Assembly: GCA_030248215.1 (NCBI GenBank)
Contig: JASANG010000722.1
Location: forward strand, 1-64,000
Reading direction: 5' to 3'
Length of the DNA: 64,000 bases
Origin: Enoplolaimus lenunculus
Lineage: Eukaryota; Nematoda; Enoplea; Enoplida; Thoracostomopsidae
The notes beneath the pieces were generated by a model. That model saw only the letters and a program-made list of their open reading frames with translations. It was not told the DNA's origin and did no database searches. The translations under genes were made by a program, and so were the position numbers. Shown here one piece after another: positions 36,828-50,013 of this stretch. The stretch's first letter is position 1; every line of letters begins with the position of its first letter.

Positions 36828-39800
36828 ATGCCTGTTCGAAGTTTACGTCGAATTGACGCTTCTCATTCAAGCGCTGTTTCAGAAGCATTTGGAAAAGTAA
36901 GTGATACGAAATAAAGCTTGGCTGTGGCAGACAATCCGTCATGATGTTGATAGGGCGGAATGGTATTTTTGTTCGAAAATCATAACACGAGAAATGAAGC
37001 TAGTCGGTTCAAACCAGGTACGCGAGAACGGCTGTCTCTGGGGTGCCAATCGATAACTGTAAAAAAATATAGGGCGTGTCGCTGACACCAGTACAACATA
37101 CCAAATGTAAAGTTTTGTTATGCAAAATATTTAATTCAAAAATCGCACTTGTGCCCACTTTTCGATCGCGAGGGGGGTTTAAACTGTACTTCAGGACGTC
37201 TGATTCTTTTGTGCCAACTAAAGATGGGATTCTGTACCTGGTTTAATGACCCTTGGTTTTGGCTTAACTGTTGTCCTCTTATTTGGTACTCCTAGCAAAA
37301 AAATCGTTGTCGAATTTAATTGGTTGCAACTAAAATTAGTGTTCTCAAGTGTTTAACGAAATCCAAATCATTTAGTTAAACGATTCCACTTTGATCTAAA
37401 CAATGGTTATTGTACTGGTAGCGAGGGTGTGTTTTGTAGCTACAGTATAAATTTGCGGCATGGCGGATAAGTGAGGTTGCATATTCTTTCAAGTATTCTG
37501 AACTTTGAAACTTTTCAGTATTTAATGCCTGAGTATTTATTTATTAATTGGAACTGTGAACTGAATGCGGATGGCGTTTCACAATATCTACACTACACGT
37601 TAGTTTAGATTCTGGTTTACATATACGTATAAAATTATTTTTAATTGTTTTTAGCGCAAGCCGTTTGTTATCACTGGTGGATTTTACGGCGAAAGTGTCG
37701 ATAAATGGCCAATGTCCGGTTATCTTGAAACCAAACATTCGGATAAACTCGTCTGTGCCCATGTTACTGCTGAGCCTAGAATGGATTTTATCAAGAAAAA
37801 TTTTCAATATAAGTAAGATTCTTATATATAATTGTTATGGTTTGTTCCATAATGTCGCTTTTAGAGACACGACTTTCATATCTGTAAACGCATTTTAGGC
37901 CCATGTATAGACCAAATGTGAACCGTTTTCCCGCTGAACTGCTATAGAGTTAGCTTAAGCTTTAAACTGATTTTTGCTTAGGTTTAGGCATTGGTTTATC
38001 GTTACGCTTAGAATTAGGGTTAGAGTTATGCTTATGCTACAGTTGCGGTCGTGATCCATACATTGCAATGTTTTTGTAATACCAGTATTCTGTATTAAGA
38101 TGTGTATAACAAGAAAAATTCTAAACTAATGCCCTATTCACACGTGCAAGTTTTTGCTGCGCGAACTTGTAGCTGCAAATTGCACGCCGCAGAAATTGCA
38201 TTTTTTATCAGCCAGTGAGAAAGCGGCTGCAATAAATTCAGTGAACTTGCATGGTTGTTCACTCATGTGAACTAAATTCCTAGCTATGATTTATAATGAA
38301 TTATTTGCAGCTACGAGTTTTTCGAACGGGATTTTGGACAAAACTTACAAGTGCAAGTTGCAGCTGCAAGTTCTCGCAGAAAAAACTTGGACGTGTGATA
38401 AAAAGTACAGGTGTTAGATAAAAGTTCTGTTGTAAAGATTGCATCTATTTTAAAAAGTCTATTCAGCTGGCTGTACGCGCCTAATACTATTTTAATTTGG
38501 AACAAATTCATTATTGTTGTCTTTTGATAACTACAGAACGATGCGGTTTGATACGCTGATCAAACGATGCCGCGATGGACTGACACAAGGCGATGAATAC
38601 TTTATTAATAAGGTGAATTTCAAATTTTTAACATTTCTTCGAAGTTCACTACTTGAACGAGTCGCTAAGCTACGTACATGGCATTAACTGTTTAAGCTAG
38701 CACGGTTCTGCTAATAACTGGAATTTTTTGACAACAGAGGAATAAAAGTTATGACATTTGTAGCTACACTGACCCTTCAGGTCCATGTTAGGGTACAGAG
38801 TTAGGCTTCAGCTTCTTCCGAAGCTTAATCACTAATCCTAAAGCTTTGCTTGCACCTGTACCTAAGCCTAAGCCATTATTCTTAAATATGTAGCGAAAGT
38901 GTACAAGAGCTAAAATTCTGTCCAACACAGTAACGTACAGCGCGTTGCTTACCTGGTGTATAAAAATTATTATGGATTCATAAGGTAAGACGTAAACATT
39001 AAAGCTGGTTCTCTTATTTATCAATATTAATATTCAAATTTTTGGTTTTAGAACGAAAATTACTACCTACGATCACTAGCCGAAGATCAGCGCAAAGGGG
39101 TAGCGTTAATTGAAACTGATTTTCCAGATCTGTGGCAAGACTTCTGTCTGCCTGATTACCTGCCATGCAGTTCAAATGATATCTTTTCGTCTGTGCTCAG
39201 AATCGCTTCGCCCGACATTCATATTTGGGTCCACTTTGACGTAAGCGGATTAGTGTAAATTGTTTTCAGCTTAAAGTCATTTTATTTGTTTGTTTATAAT
39301 AGTACTTGATTTGAAGTAGAAAGTAAGACATCTTACTGCTATTGACACGCGTATACTAACTGGCACTTTCATAAGTTTAAGCCTAAACCAAAACCTAAGC
39401 CTAAGCATAAGGATAAGTTATGATAAAATCTGAAAATGTCCCAAACCTGTAGAGGAAGAATACAAGACAAGGCCCTTTAATTTTGCAGATAATGGACAAC
39501 GTTTTGGTTCAGGTTGTCAACTCGAAACGAGTAGATTTGTATCCACCATCTGATGTACCATATTTATACTTAAAAGGTAATGGTCGCATTGGTACGCTGT
39601 TGCAATATTTACCCATATTCTTAAATCTGTGTAGCAGCTATTCCAAGTTGGTTATAGGTCTTGTGATTTTCATACCCATCGAATAAATAATTTTCAAATT
39701 TTGCACATTTTTCGTATTTGATCGGTCTTACCTGTGAGCTGAGTTTCAGTGCCTCAGGTGCCATAGGTCATTGGTTTGAATACATATTACTAACTGGCGG

Positions 39801-41805
39801 TAGGTCTACATACTGTCGAGACTTCGCTTCGTTATTAAAGTTTTTGTGTTATTCCTATTTTGCCTTTGGGTTCTGCGTTTTGACCGAAGCTTATGTTTAA
39901 CTTCAACAGAATGGTTAATGCTGTTGGATATGAATTATCTTACATAAAAATAAACGCTCTGCTTCTAGACTGCCCATGGATAACAAATTTAAATATCATG
40001 TCAGATTATTTTGCATGCTTGACATTTGTTAATAATTTTTACACTTAACGTTGTTCAATATTTAAAATTGTCAGCAGTATTGGATTACTTTTAGCCATGG
40101 CCAGTTAATTCTATCGCCAGAGACCTTACAAAAACAACCATATCTATTCAAAGGTTTAAATTGTTGTTTCAGGTGATAAATCTCAAATTACGAACATTGA
40201 CGAACCTGATTTCGATCGATTTCCATTGTTCGCTAAAGCCACCAGACATCAATGCGTTCTGGACCCTGGTGACGCTGTATTTATTCCAGGTATGCTTTTA
40301 ACCAGATATTTTAACCTTCACCAGATATTTTGACCAGTGCCGCGCCGGCACTGTTTAAGTTCTGGAGGTTTAAAAACAACCGTTCTACAGACCCGACAAT
40401 AATTATATTATAAATGAAGACAACACTCATTATGCATACAGTTGATAAACTATAATATACCTGTTCAAATCGAACAACCGTGCCGATGTAGTGTTGTGTT
40501 TGTACTCCAATAAAATTTTAACTCCCCCCATTTTACTCTTTCAGTAAACCTACCATATACCATATATTTTTACTCTTATAGGATTTTTACTGTCCGTAGT
40601 AAATTAAATAACAAATGAGTATATGGTGAGCATTTCCCAGTAAATCGGTTCAAATAGTTTTCTCCCTGTTCAATTACAAGGGGACAATTTTACGCGATAC
40701 CCATAAGTTTGGGAACTTTACTTGATGCATCAGTGATAAAATTTTAGGCATCTTTCTTCGAATTTTTAAATTCAGCTCTGTAAATGTTACGTTATACTAA
40801 CGCAACATAATGTCATTAGCGAAAACAATGTGATTCTTAGGGAGGTCAGCTGGCCTCTATACGTACTATTAAGCTCAACGTAAGTAGTAAATTGTGTATT
40901 CAGTCTATCCTTAAGTTCGAAATTGAATACGAAATTTACATGGGGAATAATGGTGTTCTTAGACAGAAAATTTTTGTTGAGATCCCGTCGAGTGGAGATG
41001 GCACGGCCAGTTCGCGTCTTGAATTTGTGTCGGCATTAGGAGCATACGTCAAATGTTTGTTTGTGAATAAACTGTCTCTGATGTGCTTTCGGAAAATTTG
41101 ATGATGAAATAGCTGAAAATTCACTTATGCCATTTTTTGGCAAGTGTTCCAAAAAGTTCAACAGTAATTCGGTGACGAAAATTATTTCAAATTCCGATTC
41201 CTGTTCCTGTTCCAGTTCCTGCAAAGAGATTCAATTCCAGTTCCTGTTCCGCTTTCGATAAAATTTTGTTCCTGTTGGAACCCTGGCACCATGTTAAGTT
41301 CGTAGTATGTCTGTTTTGACTTTGGACTTTGAGGGCGTACATATAGCCATTTGTCTGAGAATTAGAGAGTCACAACAGAAACGCAAAATTTTCATCATTC
41401 GATAAGTGTATATAGGTTCGTTATATGATCTAATAGGTGATGCATTTTGTTAGGCTGGTATGCTTGACCGGTACCGGCCGGCATCGAAAACGCACTTGAC
41501 GGACGGTTCCAGGTTAGGGAGGCCTTTGTACTGATTGGAATATGTTAACTGTTGCAGCCATGTGGTTTCATACAACGCACGCCGAACGGTTCAGTGTTGG
41601 TGTGAATATATTTTGGCGAAATTTACCAGCGACGATTTACGACTCGACTGACGTTTACGGGAATAAAGATTTGATACCGGCACAGAGGATATGGCAAAGC
41701 TTTCGAAGCACAATAGCACCGTCTTTAAACAAAATGCCCGAAGAATATAGGGATTTTTATGCCCGAAGACTAATTGAAGAGTTGAAAACGTTTTGTGTTG
41801 AATGA
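36828..41805 (+). CDS. TYW5: TYW5, tRNA wybutosine hydroxylase (JmjC), 7 exons
   Basis: Iron- and 2-oxoglutarate-dependent dioxygenase that hydroxylates wybutosine at position 37 of tRNA-Phe (known for the family). Exons: 36828-36896, 37655-37812, 38537-38612, 39052-39240, 39489-39576, 40173-40289, 41558-41805; all phases join, giving 314 aa against 315 in human. Seen: RKPFVITGGF near the start; MDFIKKNFQYKTMRFDTLI; YYLRSLAED; the iron ligands His162 and Asp164 in WVHFD and His237 in AMWFHTTHAERFSVGVNIFW; DVPYLYLKG; DPGDAVFIPAMW; and the ending MPEEYRDFYARRL. All catalytic residues are present at the human positions. The start is set by length and by the match of MPVRSLRRID to the vertebrate N-terminus. 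Introns 2, 3, 4 and 6 carry MITEs or fragments. Confidence 0.97.
37899..38066. mobile_element. hAT-like MITE (decayed), TYW5 intron 2
   Basis: GGCCCATGTATAGACC at the left and GATCCATACATTGC at the right; the interior reads TTAGGTTTAGGC and TTACGCTTAG, that is, the array in the opposite orientation to most copies. Confidence 0.7.
38131..38402. mobile_element. MITE with TTGCAGCTGCAA core, copy 2
   Basis: GCCCTATTCACACGTGCAAG begins it and AACTTGGACGTGTGATA ends it; TTGCAGCTGCAAG palindromes lie between. Homologous to 1746-2012 and 58775-59023. It is in TYW5 intron 2, right after another MITE. Confidence 0.8.
38778..38880. mobile_element. hAT-like MITE fragment, TYW5 intron 3
   Basis: TCAGGTCCATGTTAGGG, then CTTCCGAAGCTTAATC and CCTAAGCCTAAGCC, with no matching second end. 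A fragment of the common family. Confidence 0.5.
39365..39470. mobile_element. hAT-like MITE fragment, TYW5 intron 4
   Basis: TTTAAGCCTAAACCAAAACC and CCTAAGCCTAAGCATAAGG only; the termini are lost. Confidence 0.5.
41125..41287. mobile_element. GGAACA-rich repeat, inverted partial copy, TYW5 intron 6
   Basis: TTCCTGTTCCTGTTCCAGTT and the terminus GTTCCTGTTGGAACCCTGG match the 4193-4607 repeat in reverse orientation, over the terminal 160 bp only. Confidence 0.7.
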
Positions 41806-42452
41806 AGGATCTGTGGTCATGGGGTATTGATTATATCAGGTGGTGAAGTTATATATGTAAAGGGGGGTAAGAGTATGCAGTTGGATATATACACGCATTC
41901 AGTGTAGAAAAGAATGTAACCGGCACGCGTTGCGTTTTGCATTACTCCCTCAATGTAAGGTTTGTTGAAAGAAACCATGAAAACAAAGAAAATCTGATAC
42001 AATGCACGACATTCTTGATTTAAGTGGTTGTCGTTTTATATTTTAGCTTTGCTCTCTGTCCAGTCGACGCAATTAATTGAGGGAGTATGGGCAAAATGCA
42101 AATGACACACCGGTTTGTACATTCTTGATCAAAAGTCATTATCGACTTTTTCGCAATTCATGGATTTTATAAAAACTCGCAATGTCTTTTCATCAGCTTT
42201 CTGCCTTAAATTGGTTTGCTTAAATACAGTTGTTTTCAAAGATAAATAATTTTAGTTATTCCGAACTTTGCTAAGCCTGTTTTCGATTTTGCGAAGCGCA
42301 GGACTGTTTTCTTGCTTTGTGCTTTGGAATATTTAGGTACGAAACTATCGAATTGTGAAATTATTAAGCTTGCTTGACTTCGTAGTGCCAACTAGATTTC
42401 AATGGTTTGAAGTTTTACTTTAATATCGTTATTAGGATCTTGCTTATGGCTT
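41806..42452. other. Intergenic, 3' of TYW5
   Basis: No gene. A segment near 41900-41945 (GTAGAAAAGAATGTAACCGG, then CACGCGTTGCGTTTTG) matches one at about 20585-20625 in SLC22 intron 5, so both belong to an undefined repeat. Confidence 0.5.
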
Positions 42453-43250
42453 GCATATATGTCGTGCCCCAAACAGCTATTTTCTCCAGTTAACAACTGG
42501 GACGTCCCGAATGGCAATTGCTATTTAGGGCAGCTCAAACAACTACTGTAATGAAAACTGATTTTGATTGGTTGTTTAGGTTTGACTATATTCGGGAAAA
42601 CTAACTTGCTCATTAATTATTTGACTTACAAGGTTTATATTGTGTGAAGGAATGCAGAGGCGCAATTTGATTGGCTAATTAAAACAGCAGAAATAAAAAC
42701 AGCATTGTCCACATAACGTTGTATTCGATTAAACCATAAGGCACACGGTCACACAGCTTTATTTGTATGCTGTATGCACCTTATTTAATCTTTAGTTTGC
42801 AAATAGGGTGAAGGTAACTATTGGCATATCAGTTTTCTCGGACACAGCCAAGCCTGAACAACGAATCACAGACAGCTAGCATTCCAGCAGCTGTTGGGTC
42901 TGTACAATCCTTCAATCAAAAGCAGTTTGCAATCCAGTAGTTGTTTATGCTGCCCCGAACATTAATTGCCCTTTGGGATGTCCCATCCTGAACAACCAAT
43001 CACGACAGTTTGTATTCCGGCAGCTGTTTGGTCTGTGCAATCCTCCTATCAAAATCAGTCCAAGCCTGAACAGCAATCACAGACAGTTTGCATTTCGGCA
43101 CCTGTTTGGTCTGTACAATTCTCCAATCAAAAGTAGTTTGCATTCCATTCCAGTAGTTGTTTAGGCTGCCCCGCCGAACAGCAATTGTCGTTTGTGACGT
43201 CCCAGTTCCCAACTGGAGCAAATAACTGTTTGGAATACGGCATATATACA
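42453..43250. mobile_element. Long-TIR element, about 800 bp, with internal tandem units
   Basis: The left arm runs from GCATATATGTCGTGCCCC through TCCAGTTAACAACTGGGAC and TTTAGGGCAGCTC; the right arm is its inverse, giving terminal repeats of about 110 bp. Inside, an about 100-bp unit with GCCTGAACA, CAATCACAGACAG and GTTTGGTCTGTACAATCC is repeated about three times. No transposase frame is seen; the superfamily is unknown. Confidence 0.85.
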
Positions 43251-44876
43251 TATATAAAAATGTATGTATATATATCAATTATCCTTGCGTATGCACAGTA
43301 TAAAAGGCTTCCTCGTACTCAGTCGAGGGATGATTGTAAACGCGTCTAAACGTCAGAGTCCAGGTTTTTTCCGAATTTGAAAATAGATTTAAGTTGAAAT
43401 TGTATATATGAAATTCATGTGAGAAACGGTCAAAGGCCACTTTATTATTAAATTTTGCTTAGAATTCCAGTCCAAATAAAATTTACTGCTTTCGGCTAAT
43501 TTTGCTAATTTATAATCCGTTACAATACGGTTGAAAACGTTTACTTCGTGTTGTTTCCTTTCAGTTTCAAACGCTGTTTGTTCAGGTTGTACTGCAAAAA
43601 ACATATTGTTGCCATAAATAATCATTAATAGATGCCAGGCTGTACTTGTCAACAACACTATGTATTCTACGTGCAAGCGTATCAAGCTGCAACCACGAAG
43701 ATCCCGGTTTTGTTCAGGCCTTGACAAATGTCAACCTTTTGTTTCAGCTTTAACATCACGTTATACTGCACGCGCTACTGCAAAAAAATGTCTGGGTCTG
43801 AGTAAGGCCCGACGTCGTTTTAACACATTCTATTACTAGACTACTATAAAGTCCGGTAGTGCCTAACGAGGACATAAGTGCATATTGCACTGTGTTTATA
43901 TAGCATCGCAAAAATACATAACAACAACACAAATACATATATATAACTTATTTATTTTGCCTAATTTTTTACCTTTTATCCCGACTCCCTTGGGACAGTG
44001 TCGAGACAATTAATAGTGTCTACATAACGCATAAAATTGTACCTACACGCTAGTTGCAGCTTCGATTTCTTCACAGATCCCTACCGGGTGGTTGAACAAG
44101 TTTTTACATTAGCGCGCGCATTATAACGTGGATGACCTATTAAGTTGAATTTCTTTCTTGTGGATATCTTTAGCCTACATTTTTATAGTAAAACTTTAAG
44201 ATTAATTTGATTACAGTTTAATGGAATTGTTTTAACTTGTATCGGTTCGTTACAAAATGCCTGGAATTCCAAGTAGTTAAAAATTATGTTCAATTTGCTA
44301 ATTGTAAACAATAATCTGGAAAACGTCACAAAGTAATATGTTAAGTTTTTTTAAGAAAATACGGCATCTCAAACTTCTAAAATGGCCCAAGCTACAAAAA
44401 CCTGGCTAAAAAACGATATATTACATTGCCGTCGTTACCGGAGCCTCCTGTACTTAAACATTCTACCGCAGCCGGAAATCAATTTTCTTTCAGAGCAGAA
44501 AGCTCACGCTAGTTTCTCATTTTATGGATAGTTCTTGCCTCTGTTGAGATTGGCAACTTTTAATTTACCCTGAACGAACTGTTCAAGTGTTTTTTCATTA
44601 ACGGTAAGAACCCTAAAAAACCTCTTTTCAATTCTAAGCGCAACTAAATGAGAAAAGTTTTGTCGTACCAATAAAAAAGTAGTGCAACTTCTATGCCCGT
44701 CAGCTATGCTGACTGAGTGTTCTTGAGGGAATTTTTAGTATGTGGCTGTCTGTTGAAGTTTACCGCTAGTCTGCGGTGTATACCTATATTTCCGGCGCCG
44801 ATGAGCAACTGGCTTTTGCCGAAATCGGTTTCACAATTAGACATTGTCGAAATTAAATTAACTATTTTTGAAAGTT
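43251..44876. other. Intergenic, no gene; lone TIR fragment
   Basis: Contains GCGCATTATAACGTG at about 44116-44132, a lone end of the 26411-27365 element family. A minus-strand 112-codon frame (43389-43727) has an acceptor-like TTTTTTGCAG inside it but no recognisable domain. Confidence 0.45.
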
Positions 44877-45049
44877 AGGCCCACGTTAATGTCAAGGGCA
44901 TATTGTTTTTCTGCGAGACTGCAATGGAATAAAATAAATAAACCATTTTTTTGCTTTATGCTTAGGTATAAGGTCATGTTTACGCTTAGTCTTATTGGTT
45001 ACGAATATGATTATAGTACTGTTACGGCCCTGTTCTGTACATTGGCCGA
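44877..45049. mobile_element. hAT-like MITE, inverted orientation, TTAGG interior
   Basis: GGCCCACGTTAATGTCAAGGG and the right end GGCCCTGTTCTGTACATTGGCC-type terminus; the interior reads TTTTGCTTTATGCTTAGG. The flanks GAAAGTTA and GAAACTTT resemble a decayed 8-bp duplication. Confidence 0.75.
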
Positions 45050-47912
45050 AACTTTAGCGCTTGTCATTATTAATCTGATACTCGTGCATGCTAGCGAAAA
45101 CATAGTTGGTTTAGAGTTGGATTACGTTTTAGTATTAACTGAGACGTATATGCTTGTAGCTGAAACATTGTTCGAATTACAGTCGATGGCTGCGTTGCTG
45201 AGACAACTTAAATCAAGCGGTTCAGTGAGGTTCCAGTTACCGTGTACAGAGATGCTCTTTATGCGACATAAAGTTCGTTTAAGTATCAATAGTATCAGAT
45301 ATATGCAGAAATTTTAGCGAGCGAACCGAGCGAGAAGAGCAAAATTTTTTGTAACATCTTTCTGACTAAAATTTGAAAGTTCTTCAAATACGCTGGACTG
45401 TTTGTCCTTGACTACTGCGCCTTTCACTTACTGCCTACGCTGGCTGGTAGAGTCGAAATCTCAAATAAGCAACAGCAGGTGTTTTTCGTTAAAATGTTCA
45501 CTTATAGTGGTTGGAAGATTATATTTCCGTTGATACTGGGCTCCAGAGTATCTTTTAAGAATCCGCTTAATACGAAGACAACCGGTACTGTTGCTTTCTA
45601 TGTCAACATTTAGGATTCTGGTATATAAAGGGTGGCGCTGTATATATTACATACTTGTCTTGCGTGCGCCATTCGTCACCGTCCGCCACGGTGCGGTATC
45701 GTACTCAAGCAGTTAGCGTTCGACGCTGTCCGATGGCGAACGATGACTGACGGCGGGGGAGTAATAGACGGCGCCAGATGATATCAGAATTGTTAAAACG
45801 TATAGTGTCATGATAAATCTGATGTGGTGTAGTATATCATGGATAATCAAGGTTTTATATGTAGACTTTTTGAAACGGATTATACGTAGGAAAAAAATTA
45901 AATTGAATCTATAAACGCATTATTCATGATGGCTTTTGGAAATTGTTTCGTTCGACGCTGCGTCGTTTATTAACCATGTAAATCGTTTTATTTTTGTGAA
46001 ATACGTAAGCTTTTCATATCATACGTGTCTCATAAAGGTAAATTCAGTGCAGTTGTAGGCAGATATGTTGTTTATTTCGTAATGAAACCGGGTTGGACGG
46101 AGCCGAGGTGAGCATCTGCATGCATTCATAGTAAAACTCGATTCCTTTTTGAGTGTTTCTTCGATTAACCCAACGAATGTTGGGGCACACTTCTAAGTTC
46201 AGAAAAATTTCAAAGCGTCTAATCTGTAGCATCCTCTAAAAACTTAAATTACAGCTTAATTAAACTTGAATGTGAACGTAAAGCTTAAATGACTGGACGG
46301 ACTAACGAATCTAGAATTTTAAGTTTAAGTTAAATTAACATATTTTTAAGTTTAAGCACTGTTTCTGGTTCCATGAAAACCAGTCTGAATTTTTCCAAGT
46401 CATAAACTGTTAGCTTATATACTTAAGTACGATATCAAACTTATGATGATCATGAAAGGCATAAATGATTTGAATCTTTTTCTGGCAAAACTAATCGAAA
46501 TAATTGCCTGAAAAACGCTGGTTTTACGCCATTTTTGTTTGTAAATAGAATTTTCCAAAAAACGTGTTCTATATTTTGCTAACTGTTTGTGTTTAATTTA
46601 TTTGAAAGCATTGTATTTCAAACGCACCTAATAGCATAAATTTTGTAATGTTATATTCATGGACGTATACAAGTCGAAATAGGGGCGTATATTCCTATCG
46701 AAATTTCTAGAGAAACGAAGTAGATCGGCACTTTTACAGAATTTCTCAATATTTTACTGCATCCAAGAGGTCTAAAAAAATTTCTCGCTTGCAAAAAAAC
46801 GTTATGCCTTCTCGAAATGAAACCGTGCCTACGTTACTCTAGTATTTCGTTTACAACATTATGGGGCCATACATTTTCATAATCACAACAACGTTGTGAT
46901 CACAGATTATTCTTAAACAAAAGCGACCAAAACACGATTTGTATCACTGGAAAATTTGAACAATTTCAATTTCATCTTGATTCGATTTGTTTTTCTGAAA
47001 CGGAAATGTTTTTTTCACTCATAATTGAATAAATCATGTACTTTCTCAGTTTTCAGGAAATTATAGTTTTCATGAATTAAGATGGACAATTATCAATGTG
47101 TGATATGTATCTTCTTTGTTTGAAAACGCTTTCAGTTCATTTATTGCATTGGCCTGAAAGCGCAAAAGTCGATGTAGAACGGGCTTGTTTTGTTTTTTAA
47201 GTCAGGACATTTAGCATATTAATATATATTGGGAACTTTTATACGAGTCTGTAAGCTGTTTCGTATTTACTAACTATGAACGTCATAAGTTTGACAAGAC
47301 AAGTGTTGTTTCTTTTATAATGTTCATTTTAATATTCGCTAAACACTTACAAATATACTTCTGTACCCGTTATCCAAACACATTTCATGCGATAAACTAT
47401 TGCATCTGGGATTGAAACCGCTACGGTAGGGACCAAAAACCGAATTTGCCCGAGGTGAGATATTTACCTTGAGAGTCAACCCGGTACCAGGGATGAGGTG
47501 AAATTGTCTTTGTACTTTTAGGTCACTGAGTACTTCCTGTCGATATTTCTTTCCTGCATATGATCATATTAAATCTGTGAAAATCTAATTCTAAAATTTC
47601 GGTTTAATTTAAATTTTAATAAACGAAAAATCGTTCAAAAAATTGTCTTGATTTGTGAATTCTTTTAGCGTAAATACAGCAACGGTTTCAAAACTTGGTT
47701 TTGTAAAGTACGTGCTCTGTTCACCGTTCAGCATCGATTGCTATACTCAGAATCAGTATGCTGTTCCTTATTTTGCAATGCTTTGACTGGTTTTGTTTGA
47801 AAGTATCTACAGGGAATTAGTTAGATTTATAATGTTCATAATATAACTTCCGTGCTAGGCGCCATATTTATCTCTACTTCATACGTACGGAAAATAAAAA
47901 TCCAAAACTATA
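45050..47912. other. Intergenic, AT-rich; one GC-rich imperfect palindrome
   Basis: No exon or RNA gene is seen. At 45640-45785 a GC-rich stretch is roughly self-complementary (GGCGCTGTATATATTAC near one end, GTAATAGACGGCGCC near the other). Confidence 0.45.
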
Positions 47913-48066
47913 AGGGGCGTAACGGTCATTAGCGATCATTTCTAAGTCCTAGCCTCAGGGTAAGCATATGTCTAAAGCGAAGCCTAAGCCTACTTAAGCA
48001 AAAACAGTCTTTAGCCTAAACCTATATATTGTATTGCAAACCCACTGAAGAACGGTACGCCCCTAA
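47913..48066. mobile_element. hAT-like MITE, ends trimmed
   Basis: AAGGGGCGTAACGG at the left and ACGGTACGCCCCTAAAA at the right are inverted sub-terminal parts of the TGTTACTTTTAGGGGCG subgroup. Interior CTAAGTCC and CCTAAGCC phrases; the outermost bases are gone. Confidence 0.75.
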
Positions 48067-49192
48067 AACATGCGTTGGACAATTGAAGTCGACGAAAGCA
48101 AAAGCATTCGCTATCTGCTGTATGTATTTGAACAGTTTAGTTTATAAATTTGATAAATTATTTTTGAAACTGTATGGTGTTCCTTTGCGAGTAACACCTG
48201 ACTCTACTCCACATTTTTGTGTTAATATTTTTACATTTTGAAGGGAATAAGTTGTAATTTTGTATCTCATCTTCTTACCAGCGGTACGGAACAGTGTTCT
48301 AGTTTACCAAACGTTATTGGTTCACCAAGACTTTCCAATCGTGAAGACAAGCAAGACATATATTTTTCCATGTCATCTTTTGTATAGTATTGCATGATTT
48401 CCATGCATACCTGTGTTCACAAAAATACTGCTTTTATTGAGCTATGTAGGCTTCTAATTCATTAATAATTAAAGCGGTCCTCAATTTGGCATTTTACTAT
48501 TCTGATAACATTGAATCTCAGTAGAATGTGTACTCTAAAATTGACAAATTGAAATTTGATACATGAAAATTAATTTTTATTTCTTTCAAAACTATTCTGC
48601 TAAAAAGATGAAACGCCTGGAATGTAATATATATGTGAAATGAACATATTTTTGTATTAAAGGTGCTTTTAAACAAACAATAATCGAATCGCTACTTCCA
48701 AAAATTGCCGGTATGATTTATGGCCAGGGTTGGAATCAACCCTTCCATGGTCTGCAAATCCGGTCCGGCCTGGTTCCAAATTTAGCGCCCGCTATCCTTA
48801 GCTGGCAGGGCACAAACCTTGCCTCAACTTTTGAGACCGCGAATTTATGTGAGCCTTACCAAAATCATGTTCAAATTTTTAACTTACGGGTCGTTGTAAC
48901 GAGCGTTGGCTTGGTATAGTATATATTTTAAAATGAAAACTTCTACTGTGTAACGCTTTGGCAAGTCCTAAATCAGACGTAAAAAGGACATATTTACCAT
49001 TTTTCTAGCAATGTCTACAGGGACAAGTGTGCATCTAGTGAAGGACAGGTAAATGATAAATTCGTTGCAAAATTTTTGCTTTTGTGCTGTTAAAATTTTG
49101 TTCAGATTTATACGGTCTAACATTGTTATACTAGAAATTTTTCAGCGGTGCTACTTCAGTTTCAACTGTGAGGGGAAAATATTCAAAGTCTC
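48067..49192. other. Intergenic, nothing recognised
   Basis: AT-rich; no supported exon, tandem array or element end. Confidence 0.45.
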
Positions 49193-49342
49193 TACACTGC
49201 AAAAAATGGTGAGTCAAATTGACTCTCTCCGAAATAGGCTCTACGGGACTACACAAACTGAGCCAAATTCGACTCCGCACGAGTCAAATTCGACTCACTG
49301 AGTTTTATGTTTGACTCCGGTGGAGTCGATTTTTGCAGTGTA
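49193..49342. mobile_element. 150-bp MITE with TACACTGCAAAAA ends
   Basis: TACACTGCAAAAA and its inverse TTTTTGCAGTGTA bound a nearly palindromic interior made of GAGTCAAATT/GACTC phrases. The ends resemble those of widespread invertebrate MITEs. Non-coding. Confidence 0.8.
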
Positions 49343-49724
49343 ATTCGATTTATTCCACCGGCTGTTTTTGATAAACATACTACACTGCTGAGAAACTTAG
49401 ACATGCGACTTACCTCACGGTAACACCTCTTGTTTCAGACTCCTGGTTGCATTACATAGGCAACTGTTTTTACAGTCCAATGCAGACCATCTAAAACTAA
49501 AATTACAGGTTGAAGTTGATAACTATTAATGTAAAAACTCGTCATGATTTCAGTTCGATTTGCTCAAAAAGTTTCGTTCCCTATCCTTCCCTTTGTGTTG
49601 ACACTTAGTAGCTTATGATAAATGCGCTTTGGCTGCAACATACCAAACCAACGGTATTATCTAGGGTTCCATAGATCGGATCTCGTAAAGGACCGACACA
49701 AACCTAGACTTCGTATAATTATCA

Positions 49725-49947
49725 TTAACCCCTTCTCATATTGAGTTGCCTATAGGCAACTTAGCGCAGTGTATATACGTTAAATAATATGTATCGCACC
49801 GTGTTTAACAATTGCAACACGTGTACATAGCACTAACTCACCACAAGACGTGAGAGCCGCCGTCGGGCTCGAGCGTCAAGCTCCTATAGCTGAGTGGTGA
49901 TGGTATACGCCTCCCACTCCAGTCACCGGAGTTCGAATCCTGAACAC
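49725..49947 (+). mobile_element. piggyBac-like MITE carrying a tRNA-like unit, 3' end lost
   Basis: It starts TTAACCCCTTCTCATATTG and is closely similar to the complete copy at 61897-62167 up to the tRNA-like part (49880-49947). There box A (TAGCTGAGTGG) and box B (AGTTCGAATCC) are intact. After that the sequence departs from the other copy and the right terminus is missing. Confidence 0.8.
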
Positions 49948-50013
49948 TAACAATTCTTTTCAATTGTATACAACCTATGTAGCTAGGTACGATCATCGCT
50001 CCTAAAGTGTCCT

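Noticed and set aside
43389-43727. Possible minus-strand exon behind an acceptor-like TTTTTTGCAG
   Set aside because: A single exon-like frame without partner exons, known domain or clear donor; too weak to call a gene.
44868-45317. 149-codon + frame
   Set aside because: Its first half is a hAT-like MITE (44877-45049), and no domain is recognisable in the rest.
49880-49947. tRNA gene
   Set aside because: Boxes A and B are good but the acceptor, anticodon and T stems do not pair properly, and the unit sits in a repeated MITE.
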